A stretch of 64,000 nt of DNA from NCBI GenBank assembly GCA_025464095.1, contig JAODMF010000021.1, positions 1 to 64,000 on the forward strand, in the 5' to 3' direction. Both the position numbers and the translations under genes were made by a program. Under the pieces are notes generated by a model that was not told the origin of the DNA, did no database searches, and saw only the letters and a program-made list of their open reading frames with translations. This DNA is from Glaciihabitans sp. Its GTDB lineage: Bacteria > Actinomycetota > Actinomycetes > Actinomycetales > Microbacteriaceae. This document shows, one piece after another, positions 8,392-16,558 of the stretch (its first letter is position 1; every line of letters begins with the position of its first letter).

Positions 8392-9312
8392 GTGCTAGGA
8401 GTGCTGACCGGTTTCGCCATCATCGGGTTCGTTATCGCCATCGGCTATCTGGTCGGCCGACTGCACCTGCTCGGAGGCGACGCGCGCTACGTGCTCAGCC
8501 GCCTCGTGTTCTTCGTCCTCTCCCCGTGCCTGCTGTTCACGGTGCTCGCCGAGGCCAACGTGCACGTGCTTTTTTCGCAGCTCCTGGTCGTCTCAGCCAT
8601 CACCGCAGTGATCGCCTGCCTGCTATTCGCGCTGGTTGCCCGGCTCGTCTGGAAGCGCACCATTACCGATGTCGTGATCGGTTCTGCCGCCTCCGGTTAC
8701 GTCAACGCGAACAATATCGGCATCCCGGTGGCCGTTTACGTGCTGCACAACGCGGCGATCTCCGCGCCGGTCATCCTGCTGCAGCTGCTGGTGCTTGCGC
8801 CGATCATCCTCACGATCCTCGATGTGTCGACGAGCGGCTCCGCGTCGGTGCGGCGGATCCTGCTGCAGCCCGTACGCAATCCCCTCATCATCGCCTCCGC
8901 GCTTGGCGTGCTCGTTTCGGTCAGCGGCATCACCCTTCCGGCGCCGGTGCTCGCGCCATTCCAGCTGATCGGAGCCGCAGCGGTGCCCGTGGTGCTGATC
9001 TCGTTCGGCATGTCGTTGAGTGGCCAGCGGATCCTGCAGCCCGGCAGCAAGCGGGTGGATGTGCTGCTCGCGTCCGCCATCAAGCTGGTCGTCATGCCGG
9101 TGGTCGCCTGGCTGTTCGGCGCCCTCGTTTTCCACCTGCAGGGCGCGCACCTGTTCGGTGTCGTGATGCTGGCCGCGCTGCCCACCGCGCAGAACGTGCT
9201 GAACTACGCCCAGCGGTACGAGCGTGCCGAGGTGATCGCGCGCGACACCGTGTTGATCACCACCGTGGGGTCGATCCCGGTGCTCGTGATTGCCGCGCTT
9301 CTGCTGGGATAG
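8392..9312 (+). CDS. AEC (auxin efflux carrier) family transporter
   Basis: 306 residues with about ten hydrophobic helices in two halves, as in the bile/arsenite/riboflavin superfamily AEC permeases. Typical stretches are VLSRLVFFVLSPCLLFTVLA in the N-terminal half, SGYVNANNIGIPVAVYVL in the centre and LAALPTAQNVLNYAQRYE near the C-terminus. Substrate is probably an organic acid, but the sequence does not show it. Start chosen at GTG 8392 because CAGACT lies 6 nt upstream; GTG 8401 is possible. Confidence 0.85.
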   Translation: MLGVLTGFAIIGFVIAIGYLVGRLHLLGGDARYVLSRLVFFVLSPCLLFTVLAEANVHVLFSQLLVVSAITAVIACLLFALVARLVWKRTITDVVIGSAASGYVNANNIGIPVAVYVLHNAAISAPVILLQLLVLAPIILTILDVSTSGSASVRRILLQPVRNPLIIASALGVLVSVSGITLPAPVLAPFQLIGAAAVPVVLISFGMSLSGQRILQPGSKRVDVLLASAIKLVVMPVVAWLFGALVFHLQGAHLFGVVMLAALPTAQNVLNYAQRYERAEVIARDTVLITTVGSIPVLVIAALLLG

Positions 9313-9318
9313 CTCCGG

Positions 9319-10155
9319 TCAGAAGATCATCGGACGGTCGTCGTCGTCCACGGGATCGATGTCGAGATCGACGACCAGTGGAACGTGGTCGCTGGGGGCG
9401 GCGCCCTTGCGCTCGTTGCGGTCGATGCGTGCGCCGATGACCGCATCGTCGAACGCCTTGCTCCCGAGAATGAAGTCGATGCGCATGCCCTCGTTGCGCG
9501 GGAATCGCAGCTGCTGGTAGTCCCAGTAGGTGTAACCCTCGACGCCACGGCTGCGGAGTGCATCGACCAGGCCCGCCTCTTCGAGCGCGTGAAACGCATC
9601 CCGCTCCGGCTGGCTGACGTGGGTGCGACCCTCGAACGCGGCGATGTCCCAGACATCGATGTCGAGCGGCGCGATATTGAAATCGCCCATCAACGCGAGC
9701 GGGAGGTCGGGATTCTGGGCGAGCCACCCGCGGGTCTCCGCGGCGAGGTTCTTCAGCCACTCGAGCTTGTACGGGTAGTGCGGGTTGTCGAGTTCGCGTC
9801 CGTTGGGCACGTAGAGGCTCCACAGCCGCAGGCCGTCGACGGTTACGCCGAGGGCACGGGCCTCCTGGGGAAGATCGCCGGCGTCATCCACTTTGCCGAA
9901 GCCGGGCGCGGATGCGAAACCGACCGCCACGTCCGACATCGGCAGCCGGCTGGCGAAGGCGACGCCGTTCCACTGGTTCAGGCCGTGAAGCTCGACTTCG
10001 TACCCAGCCGCGGTGAATGGCTCATACGGAAATTGGCCCTCCTTGCACTTGATCTCCTGCAGGGCGACAACATCCACGTCTTCCCGCACCAGCCAGTCGA
10101 CGACGCGGCCGACGCGGGTACGGATCGAGTTCACATTCCAGGTGCCTATGCGCAT
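9319..10155 (-). CDS. xth: Exodeoxyribonuclease III
   Basis: 278-residue member of the exonuclease III / AP endonuclease family, acting on abasic sites and 3' ends in base-excision repair. Motifs are NVNSIRTR (8-15), VVALQEIKC with metal-binding Glu at 34, YVPNGRELDNPHY, the catalytic GDFNIAP near residue 160, DFILGS and the C-terminal SDHVPLV with catalytic His. Full length. The ATG at 10155 has TAGCGT ending 6 nt upstream. It converges on the AEC gene with a 6-bp gap. Confidence 0.95.
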   Translation of the reverse strand: MRIGTWNVNSIRTRVGRVVDWLVREDVDVVALQEIKCKEGQFPYEPFTAAGYEVELHGLNQWNGVAFASRLPMSDVAVGFASAPGFGKVDDAGDLPQEARALGVTVDGLRLWSLYVPNGRELDNPHYPYKLEWLKNLAAETRGWLAQNPDLPLALMGDFNIAPLDIDVWDIAAFEGRTHVSQPERDAFHALEEAGLVDALRSRGVEGYTYWDYQQLRFPRNEGMRIDFILGSKAFDDAVIGARIDRNERKGAAPSDHVPLVVDLDIDPVDDDDRPMIF

Positions 10156-10214
10156 GTTCCAACGCTACAAGCTGGCACGGACGCTGCCGCCGCCATGGGG
10201 GTGGAATGCGTTGT

Positions 10215-10250
10215 ACCCCCTTTACGGGGGTCAAAATGCGTGCTTATAGT
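10215..10250 (+). promoter_or_regulatory. Leaderless promoter with inverted repeat over the -35
   Basis: ACCCCC (10215-10220) and GGGGGT (10226-10231) form a perfect inverted repeat whose loop contains a -35-like TTTACG (10221-10226). An 18-bp spacer leads to TATAGT (10245-10250), 6 nt before the GTG at 10257. A protein bound at the repeat would block the -35. Confidence 0.6.
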
Positions 10251-10256
10251 GCACCT

Positions 10257-11171
10257 GTGATGCCCGATCACAAAAGATTTTCACCCGATCCGAAGCAGGC
10301 ACCGTCCCGGAATGACCTCGACTGGTTCCTCTCATCACCGCGCATCTCCGCAACCGGGGGAGCAGCGGGAGAGCCTCGGGCGGAAGCGGATGGGGCCGCG
10401 ACGCCCGATACCGGGGAGCCGAAGGCGGCGACCCCGCCGCCAGCCGTGGTTCCCCGGTCCAAGGCGGCCCCCCGAGTGGTTGCGGACCTTTCGGTCCGGC
10501 CCATTCCCGGGCTCGTACCCACCGGTGTCTGGCTGCCTGCCGTCGCGCGGGTCGACGCCGCACCAGGCACCGGTGCGTCGGCTGAGGCGGGTTCGAACCG
10601 CCGCGGCATCCTCGTCTCCGCCGTGGCGGCGATCATCCTCATCGTCGCCGGATCGGTCTACGCCGGCGGCCAGCTCGCGCCAGCCCCCGGAGGCGGCGAG
10701 TACGCGAGCAATGGCGGATCGACTCCGGTGGAACGTCCGCCTGCCCAGCAGCCGCCGACCTATGCCGTTGTGTCGTCGGACCGCGGCGGGTCGGCCCACC
10801 AGCACGGCCACGCTGCGCCGCTCGTTCCCTATGGCGGTGCGGGATCCGGCCGGTACGGATCGAGCGTCGGCTCGGGTGGATCGACCGCTGGGGTACAGGG
10901 ATCGGGTGGTGGTGGACCGTCCTCCGACCCGACAGGCACCCCGACCAGCATCCCCACGCCTGACCCGACTCCGGTGGATCCTCCGGTCGATCCGCCGGTC
11001 GACCCGCCCGCGGACCCACCGGCAGACCCACCCGCAGACCCACCTGCAGACCCGCCTGCAGACCCGCCGGCCGATCCCCCCATCGACCTGCCGCCCTCGG
11101 ACATCCCGCCTGCCGGGGACGGCTCGCAAGTCCCGCCGTCGGGCTGCCCGGCGTTCGTCTGCATCCCCTGA
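10257..11171 (+). CDS. Single-pass membrane protein with extracellular Pro-rich repeat tail
   Basis: 304 residues, no family recognised. It has a Pro/Ala-rich cytoplasmic N-terminal half, one transmembrane segment (about residues 116-139, GILVSAVAAIILIVAGSVYA), then a Gly/Ser-rich outer segment and about ten DPPA/DPPV repeats ending with CPAFVCIP. The arrangement suggests a cell-wall-spanning stalk. The GTG at 10257 is immediately followed by ATG (GTGATG) and sits 6 nt after TATAGT; the two-codon-ambiguous start does not change the product. The repeat is encoded by near-identical units, so length may vary between strains (inference). Confidence 0.75.
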   Translation: MMPDHKRFSPDPKQAPSRNDLDWFLSSPRISATGGAAGEPRAEADGAATPDTGEPKAATPPPAVVPRSKAAPRVVADLSVRPIPGLVPTGVWLPAVARVDAAPGTGASAEAGSNRRGILVSAVAAIILIVAGSVYAGGQLAPAPGGGEYASNGGSTPVERPPAQQPPTYAVVSSDRGGSAHQHGHAAPLVPYGGAGSGRYGSSVGSGGSTAGVQGSGGGGPSSDPTGTPTSIPTPDPTPVDPPVDPPVDPPADPPADPPADPPADPPADPPADPPIDLPPSDIPPAGDGSQVPPSGCPAFVCIP

Positions 11172-11192
11172 CCGCGCGGTGAATGGCCGGTC

Positions 11193-11214
11193 CACCCCCG
11201 GAAGGGGAAGTGGT
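11193..11214 (+). terminator. Possible hairpin terminator after the Pro-rich protein
   Basis: CCACCCCC-GGAA-GGGGAAGTGG can fold into a short GC stem with a small bulge, 22 nt after the stop codon. No U-tract follows, which is normal for actinobacterial terminators. Confidence 0.35.
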
Positions 11215-11245
11215 GCCGCGCACGCTTGCCGCTTACGGTGTGCAT

Positions 11246-11536
11246 GTGATGGAACCCGACGATCCCCAGGGCGAAGAAGCCGCGGAGCGTCGAGATAACC
11301 ACCGGTCGCTCGTAGTCGTCGCGGTCGGAGTGCTCGTCATCGTCGCGGCGAGCGCGCTTGTCGTCGGCACCGAACGGCCCCCGCAGGTCTCCGCGCCGAA
11401 GCCCGCGCCGACCTCGACCTTGACGGTCACCGGCGGGCAACTACCCACCGCCGTGTACCACGAGGATGGCGATGGGGAGCACGGCGATAACACGCCGCTC
11501 TACTATCCAACGCAGTCGCCGACGCCAAAACGGTAG
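11246..11536 (+). CDS. Small single-pass membrane protein
   Basis: 96 residues, family not recognised. It has a short acidic N-terminus, one transmembrane segment (about residues 20-40, SLVVVAVGVLVIVAASALVV), and a Pro/Thr-rich tail with the acidic stretch EDGDGEHGD. The start context is GTGATG, 6 nt after TACGGT (11234-11239), the same arrangement as the preceding gene. Function unknown. It may be an accessory to the neighbouring membrane protein, but only proximity suggests this. Confidence 0.6.
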   Translation: MMEPDDPQGEEAAERRDNHRSLVVVAVGVLVIVAASALVVGTERPPQVSAPKPAPTSTLTVTGGQLPTAVYHEDGDGEHGDNTPLYYPTQSPTPKR

Positions 11537-11612
11537 CCTCGAACTCCTGCCGCCGCACCGGCGGAACAGGCGCAGGATGGTTCGCCCAGCGATGGCTCAC
11601 TATTCTGGCTAT

Positions 11613-12164
11613 GTGACTACGCCCAAGCAGCAGCTCATCAACCACATCTCGGCCGATGCGGTGTTCCATGGCGACTTCACACTGACGAGCGGCAAGAAGG
11701 CCAGCTACTACGTCGACATGCGCAGGGTGAGCCTCGATTACCGGGTTGCTCCGCTCATCGGCCAGATCATGGTCGAGCTGATTGACGGCATCCCGGACGT
11801 CTACGCGGTGGGCGGCATGACCATGGGAGCCGATCCGATTGCGGCTGCGATCCTGCACCAGGGTGCCGCGGTCGGCAGGAACTACCACGCATTCGTGGTG
11901 CGCAAGGAACCGAAGGACCACGGCCGCGGCCGCCAGGTCGAGGGACCCGACCTCGCGGGCAAGCGAGTCATCGTGCTGGAAGACACGTCCACGACCGGCG
12001 GATCCCCGCTCGCTGCCATCGCCGCGCTGGAAAAGGTCGGTGCCGAGGTCGTTGCCGTCGCGGTCGTCGTTGACCGCAACACGGGTGCGAAGGAGCGGAT
12101 TGAGGCCGCCGGGTATCCCTACCACTCCGCGATCGGCCTCTCCGATTTGGGACTCAGCGGATGA
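11613..12164 (+). CDS. pyrE: Orotate phosphoribosyltransferase
   Basis: Converts orotate and PRPP to OMP in pyrimidine synthesis. 183 residues, normal for the family. FTLTSGKKASYYVDMR (22-37) binds orotate, and the PRPP loop VIVLEDTSTTGGS is at 119-131. Start set at GTG 11613 because TATTCT (11601-11606) lies 6 nt upstream and this gives the family's usual N-terminus; longer in-frame starts add unrelated basic sequence. It overlaps the next gene by 4 bp. Confidence 0.93.
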   Translation: MTTPKQQLINHISADAVFHGDFTLTSGKKASYYVDMRRVSLDYRVAPLIGQIMVELIDGIPDVYAVGGMTMGADPIAAAILHQGAAVGRNYHAFVVRKEPKDHGRGRQVEGPDLAGKRVIVLEDTSTTGGSPLAAIAALEKVGAEVVAVAVVVDRNTGAKERIEAAGYPYHSAIGLSDLGLSG

Positions 12165-13459
12165 GCGACGACAAAGACGACACGACCGACGGGAGCGACT
12201 GGCTGGCCGGCCAGTTCGACCCGACCGCGCCCCTGCCCAGGATTCCGGCCTCACCGCAGGTTCAGCCACCCGTGCCGCCGCCAGCGGCAACCACACCGCC
12301 CGTCGTAACCCCACCGCCACTGGTGCAGCCGCCGGCCTACACGCCGCCGCCGCTGGTCCCTCCTCCTGCGGCTCCCCGTGCGGCCGCGCCGCCGCCCTCC
12401 ACCGCGCCTCCTGCTGCTGGCGGGTTCACCTGGGGGCTCAGGCCCGGCAGCCCTGCACCGGATGACGCGGGTGCGGCATCCCTGCTGCCGGTCGTGCCCC
12501 CGTCGCCCGCTCCGCCAACGGCGCGGCTGCCATGGGAGCCCACCGACCCGCCCGTCGTCGGAAGCGCGCCGACCCAGGCCATGTCATGGCAGGACGTCGC
12601 GGATACGCAGGCCCCGGTGACTCCGACGCCCATCGCGGCGGTCCCGGTCTACAACCCGCCGCCCGCGCCATTCGACCCGAGTGGCACGGTCGACCCGAAC
12701 GTCCCGAACATCCCGTTCGGATTGCCACCGGATGCTGTCAAGCGCCCCCACGACCCGACCTCAGCGATCGATTCCCTGTTTGGCGCCAGCGAGTTCAAGG
12801 AGTACGAGGAGCAGGGTGTACTGCAGTCGATCACGACCGCTCCGCCCGACGGTTTTGTCTCCGCTCCGGCGGCGCCGCACTCGCCTCGCGCTCCAATTTC
12901 GAAGACACAGAAGATCCTGCTGATCATCGCGGGCGCTCTCGTCGCCGCGCTCATCCTCGTCGCCCTCTACGCAGCCGGGGTGCGCGCTGGCGCGGCACAG
13001 GCCCAGGCGCCAACCCCCGGCAGCACCGGGGTTGGTCCGACGACGGCCCCGACCACCGCGGCCGGCTCGCTCGGACCCGGGACGTACGCGTGGAACAGGC
13101 TGCTCGGTGGTGAGTGCCTGCAGCCGTTCAAGACCGCCTGGCAAGGGACCTACACGGTGGTCGACTGTGCCACCCCGCACGCCGGCCAGCTGATCCTCAA
13201 GGGGACGCTGCCGGATGCCGCAGGCTCCGCCTACCCGGGTTCGGATGCCCTGGTCGCCGAGATCACGCCGCTGTGCACCGACCCCAAGGTCTTCAATTAC
13301 GCGGTCGCGGGCAAGGCGAGCGACGTGCAGTTGAACACCAGCTACCCGCCGAACGAGGCGGACTGGCAGGGCGGCAACCGCACCTTCTACTGCTTCATCG
13401 CCCGCAGCGCCGGGGGTGCGCTGCCCGGCGACATCGCCGTGCACGGCAGCTCGAACTAG
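12161..13459 (+). CDS. Septum-formation-domain membrane protein
   Basis: 432 residues. The long Pro/Ala-rich disordered N-terminus (about 1-190) is followed by a soluble linker, one transmembrane helix (about 247-270, ILLIIAGALVAALILVALYA) and an extracellular domain of about 130 residues. That domain has four cysteines (GGECLQPF, VVDCATPH, PLCTDP, TFYCFIA), typical of the septum-formation family (PF13845). Members are cell-envelope proteins of actinobacteria with poorly known roles. It starts inside the pyrE stop (ATGA) and shares a CTAG stop overlap with the convergent phosphatase. Confidence 0.8.
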   Translation: MSDDKDDTTDGSDWLAGQFDPTAPLPRIPASPQVQPPVPPPAATTPPVVTPPPLVQPPAYTPPPLVPPPAAPRAAAPPPSTAPPAAGGFTWGLRPGSPAPDDAGAASLLPVVPPSPAPPTARLPWEPTDPPVVGSAPTQAMSWQDVADTQAPVTPTPIAAVPVYNPPPAPFDPSGTVDPNVPNIPFGLPPDAVKRPHDPTSAIDSLFGASEFKEYEEQGVLQSITTAPPDGFVSAPAAPHSPRAPISKTQKILLIIAGALVAALILVALYAAGVRAGAAQAQAPTPGSTGVGPTTAPTTAAGSLGPGTYAWNRLLGGECLQPFKTAWQGTYTVVDCATPHAGQLILKGTLPDAAGSAYPGSDALVAEITPLCTDPKVFNYAVAGKASDVQLNTSYPPNEADWQGGNRTFYCFIARSAGGALPGDIAVHGSSN

Positions 13460-14253
13460 AGGTCGCTCTCCACCGGTTCGGGCTCGAGCAGGTCGGCGAC
13501 ACTGTTGAGCACCTCGTCGGGCCGGAATGGGTACCGCTCGATCTCGGCCCGATCGCTGATGCCGGTAAGAACGAGCACCGTGTGCAGCCCGGCCTCGATT
13601 CCGGCCACGATGTCGGTGTCCATGCGGTCGCCGATCATGGCGGTGTTCTCTGAGTGGGCGCCGATCTTGTTCATTGCCGACCGGAACATCATCGGGTTCG
13701 GCTTGCCTACGACGTAGGGTTCCTTTCCGGTCGCCTTCGAGATGAGGGCGGCGACCGCGCCGGTGGCGGGCATCGGTCCCTCGGCGCTCGGGCCGGTGGC
13801 ATCCGGGTTGGTGACGATGAAGCGCGATCCGTCCCCGATCAGCCGGATGGCCTTGGTGATGGCCTCGAACGAGTAGTTGCGCGTCTCACCGATCACCACG
13901 TAGTCGGGGCTCGACTCGGTCATCACGAAGCCGGCCTCGTGGAGTGCTGTCGTCATCCCCGCCTCGCCGATCACAAAGGCAGAGCCGCCGGGGATCTGGC
14001 TCGCGCAGAAGTCGGCGGTGGCCAGGGCGGAGGTCCAGATCGATTCCTCGGGCACGATGAGACCGGATGCCCTGAGGCGTGCGCTCAGGTCGCGTGGTGT
14101 GAAGATCGAGTTGTTCGTGAGCACCAGGTACGGCTTGCCCTGGTCACGCCACTGCTGCAGAAGCTCGGATGCGCCGGGCACGGGACGGTTCTCGTGCACG
14201 AGAACGCCGTCCATGTCGGTCAGCCAGCACTCGATGTCGCTGCGATCGCTCAT
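13456..14253 (-). CDS. HAD-IIA family phosphatase (NagD-like)
   Basis: 265-residue haloacid-dehalogenase-type phosphatase, subclass IIA. It has the nucleophile motif DMDGVL (Asp13, Asp15), VLTNNS as motif II, a conserved Lys in GKPNP, and GDRMDTDI as motif III binding Mg2+. Members act on sugar phosphates, nucleotides or phosphoglycolate; the substrate is not evident here. The ATG at 14253 is preceded by TACGAT at 6 nt. Confidence 0.88.
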   Translation of the reverse strand: MSDRSDIECWLTDMDGVLVHENRPVPGASELLQQWRDQGKPYLVLTNNSIFTPRDLSARLRASGLIVPEESIWTSALATADFCASQIPGGSAFVIGEAGMTTALHEAGFVMTESSPDYVVIGETRNYSFEAITKAIRLIGDGSRFIVTNPDATGPSAEGPMPATGAVAALISKATGKEPYVVGKPNPMMFRSAMNKIGAHSENTAMIGDRMDTDIVAGIEAGLHTVLVLTGISDRAEIERYPFRPDEVLNSVADLLEPEPVESDL

Positions 14254-14276
14254 TCGGACATCGTAGCGATGACGAG

Positions 14277-15143
14277 TTACGGGGAAGCTGCGGGCGCGTA
14301 ACGCACTATTTCGCCCAGGCGCGCCCGCATGACGGCGACGGCATCCGGATTTTCATCCACCACGACGAACCGTCGGCCGAGGGCCGCGGCGACGGCGCCG
14401 GTAGTGCCGCTGCCGGCGAAGAAGTCGAGCACCCAGTCGCCGGGCTGGCTGGAGGCCTGCACGATGCGCCGCAGGACGCCCTCCGGCTTCTGTGTCGCGT
14501 ACCCGGTCTTCTCCTTCCCGGTCGGCGAGACGATGGTGTGCCACCAGACGTCGGTCGGCAGCTTGCCGCGTGCCGCCTTCTCTGCCGTGACAAGCCCAGG
14601 TGCCATGTAGGGCTCGCGGTCGACGCTCTCGTTGTCGAAAAAGTAGGTCGCCGGGTTCTTCACGTAAACGAGGATCGTGTCGTGCTTCGCCGGCCAGCGC
14701 CTGGTGGCGCGGGCGCCGTAGTCGTAGGCCCAGATGATTTCGTTGAGAAAGTTGGCGCGACCGAAGAGGGCGTCGAGCACGACCTTCGCGTAGTGCACCT
14801 CGCGATAGTCGAGGTGCAGGTAGAGGGTTCCGCGGTCGTCCAGCAGGCGCCACGCCTCCTCCAGCCGCGGTTCGAGAAAGTCCCAGTAGTCGGCGAAATC
14901 GTCGTCGTAGGAGTAGAGCAGTCCCTTGATGGTCTCGTAGGTCTGCCCCTTGAACCCGACCCGGGTGCCCGTGGCTGACCTTGTTGTGGAGATCGTGTGG
15001 CGCTTTTGCGTACGGCCCGTGTTGAACGGCGGATCGATGTAGATCAGGCGGAAGGATGCATCCGGCAGCTGGGCGAGCGCGTCGAGATTATTGCCCTCGA
15101 CCAGCAGGTTGGGGCCGGTCGGTGTCCAGCCCAGGTCATCCAT
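14277..15143 (-). CDS. Solitary DNA adenine-type methyltransferase (beta class)
   Basis: 288-residue SAM-dependent DNA N-methyltransferase. The catalytic DPPF is at residues 37-40, before the SAM motif FFAGSGTTG at about 241-249, which is the beta-class order (as in CcrM). The middle region with YDYGARATRRWPAKHD and TDVWWHTIVSPTGKEKTGYATQKPE is typical of N6-adenine or N4-cytosine enzymes. No restriction endonuclease or specificity subunit is next to it, so it is an orphan, possibly epigenetic. The ATG at 15143 has TAACCT 6 nt upstream. Recognition sequence unknown. Confidence 0.88.
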   Translation of the reverse strand: MDDLGWTPTGPNLLVEGNNLDALAQLPDASFRLIYIDPPFNTGRTQKRHTISTTRSATGTRVGFKGQTYETIKGLLYSYDDDFADYWDFLEPRLEEAWRLLDDRGTLYLHLDYREVHYAKVVLDALFGRANFLNEIIWAYDYGARATRRWPAKHDTILVYVKNPATYFFDNESVDREPYMAPGLVTAEKAARGKLPTDVWWHTIVSPTGKEKTGYATQKPEGVLRRIVQASSQPGDWVLDFFAGSGTTGAVAAALGRRFVVVDENPDAVAVMRARLGEIVRYAPAASP

Positions 15144-15287
15144 GTTCAGAGGTTAACAGGCGCGCCGACGCTGCAACGGTTCCACCGGATGTCGCACTCC
15201 GGTTCGGAGGGGCTCGGGCTTTACCGTTCGCGCGGGCGCGGGCTTTCGCGTTCGGAGGGGTGGGCGCTTTCGCGCGAGAATTGACGG

Positions 15288-15932
15288 GTGACCGAGATCC
15301 CGCCCGCCAACCCGACGCACGAGCTGTCCACGGCGGGCGTCGGTCCCTGGGTCGGCGAGTGGCCGACGGACGAGCGGTACGACCCCGAGCTGCTGGAGCG
15401 CGGGGATACCCGCAATGTGATCGACCGGTTCCGATACTGGACCATGGATGCGATCGTGGCCGACCTCGACGCCACCCGCTTCCCGTTCTCCGTCGCAATC
15501 GAGAACTGGCAGCACGACATGAATATCGGCTCGATCGTGCGCAGCGCCAACGCGTTCGCGGCCCAGACCGTGCACATCATCGGCCGACGGCGCTGGAACA
15601 AGCGAGGCGCGATGGTGACCGATCGTTACCAGCACGTTCTGCACCACGACACGATCGCCGAGTTCGCCGCGTGGGCGCACGGCGAGAAACTGCCGATCAT
15701 CGCGATCGACAACGTGCCGGGAAGCGTCATCATCGAGACCTTCGCGTTCCCGGCATCCTGCGTGCTGCTGTTCGGGCAGGAGGGGCCGGGGCTCAGCGAC
15801 GAGGCGGTCGAAGCGGCGGATGCCGTGGTCGAGATCAGCCAGTTCGGGTCCACCCGGAGCATCAACGCGTCGGCCGCGGCGGCGGTGGCGATGCACGCCT
15901 GGGTGACGCAGCACGGCACTTTCGCCGGTTGA
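15288..15932 (+). CDS. TrmH/SpoU family RNA methyltransferase
   Basis: 214-residue SPOUT-class RNA 2'-O-ribose methyltransferase. Motif 1 is NWQHDMNIGSIVRSANAF (the Arg is catalytic), motif 2 LLFGQEGPGLS, and motif 3 ISQFGSTRSINASAAAAVAM, which form the knotted SAM site. The target nucleotide (tRNA or rRNA) is not determined. The GTG at 15288 lies 6 nt after GAGAAT (15276-15281). The short upstream gap contains two GTTCGGAGGGG repeats and no gene. Confidence 0.88.
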   Translation: MTEIPPANPTHELSTAGVGPWVGEWPTDERYDPELLERGDTRNVIDRFRYWTMDAIVADLDATRFPFSVAIENWQHDMNIGSIVRSANAFAAQTVHIIGRRRWNKRGAMVTDRYQHVLHHDTIAEFAAWAHGEKLPIIAIDNVPGSVIIETFAFPASCVLLFGQEGPGLSDEAVEAADAVVEISQFGSTRSINASAAAAVAMHAWVTQHGTFAG

Positions 15933-15964
15933 GGGGTCTGGCGGCGTCTGGCGCCGTCGACTGC

Positions 15965-16045
15965 GGCCCTGCTAAGGATGGATGCGGGCGACACGCCCAG
16001 GGGTTCCTTCGCAGGGTGAGGTCCCGCCAACTTCTCCTTCGCAGG
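15965..16045. repeat. 81-bp repeat, copy 1
   Basis: It begins GGCCCTGCTAAGGATGGATG and ends TTCTCCTTCGCAGG. It contains two CCTTCGCAGG decamers about 29 bp apart, so each copy has an internal direct repeat. Confidence 0.85.
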
Positions 16046-16167
16046 CAGTGCGGGGCAGGCGGGGCATGCATGCAGGCAGGCAGGGTGCGCAGGCAGGCAG
16101 CCAGTGAGGCAGGCAGGCTGCGGCCGGGCTCAGCGACGAGGGGTCTGGCGCCGCAACCTGCGACTGT

Positions 16168-16248
16168 GGCCCTGCTAAGGATGGATGGAGGCGACACGCC
16201 CAGGGGTTCCTTCGCACGGTGAGTTCGCGCCACATTCTCCTTCGCAGG
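16168..16248. repeat. 81-bp repeat, copy 2
   Basis: Same length and ends as copy 1, offset by 203 bp, with scattered substitutions (GGAGGCGACACGCCC, GCACGG). Confidence 0.85.
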
Positions 16249-16335
16249 GAGAGTGGCGGGACATGCAGGTAGGCGGGTAGGGGTGCGCAGACGGCATGCA
16301 GGCTGGAGTGGTCGGGCGCGGCCGCTCTCGACGGT

Positions 16336-16416
16336 GGCCCTGCTAAGGATGGATGCCGGCGACACGCCGAGGTGTTCCTTCGCAGGGTGAGTTCGCGCCA
16401 CATTCTCCTTCGCGGG
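16336..16416. repeat. 81-bp repeat, copy 3
   Basis: Same length, offset by 168 bp from copy 2, differing at a few positions (GCCGGCGACACGCCGAGGTG; the end reads TTCGCGGG). Confidence 0.85.
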
Positions 16417-16558
16417 CGCGGGCGCGGGCGCAGGCAGGCAGGGCGGGGTGCGGGCAGGCGGGCAGGCAGGCAAGGCGTGCAGGGGTCGGCAGGCGAGGGA
16501 ATGGGTGCAGGCGGGCGAGGGGTGCAGGCAGGCGGGGGAGGGCAAGCAGCCCGGCGCC

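Larger units (their letters stand above)
15933..16558. repeat. Intergenic repeat cluster with GCAGG low-complexity DNA
   Basis: No credible gene here. It holds three imperfect copies of an 81-bp repeat (annotated separately), separated by runs of GCAGGCAGG-type DNA. ORFs on the minus strand encode only repeat-derived Pro/Cys/Leu sequence. The cluster lies between the 3' ends of two convergent genes. Confidence 0.8.

Noticed and set aside
15965-16416. CRISPR array
   Set aside because: Only three imperfect 81-bp units with low-complexity spacers of unequal length; no cas genes.
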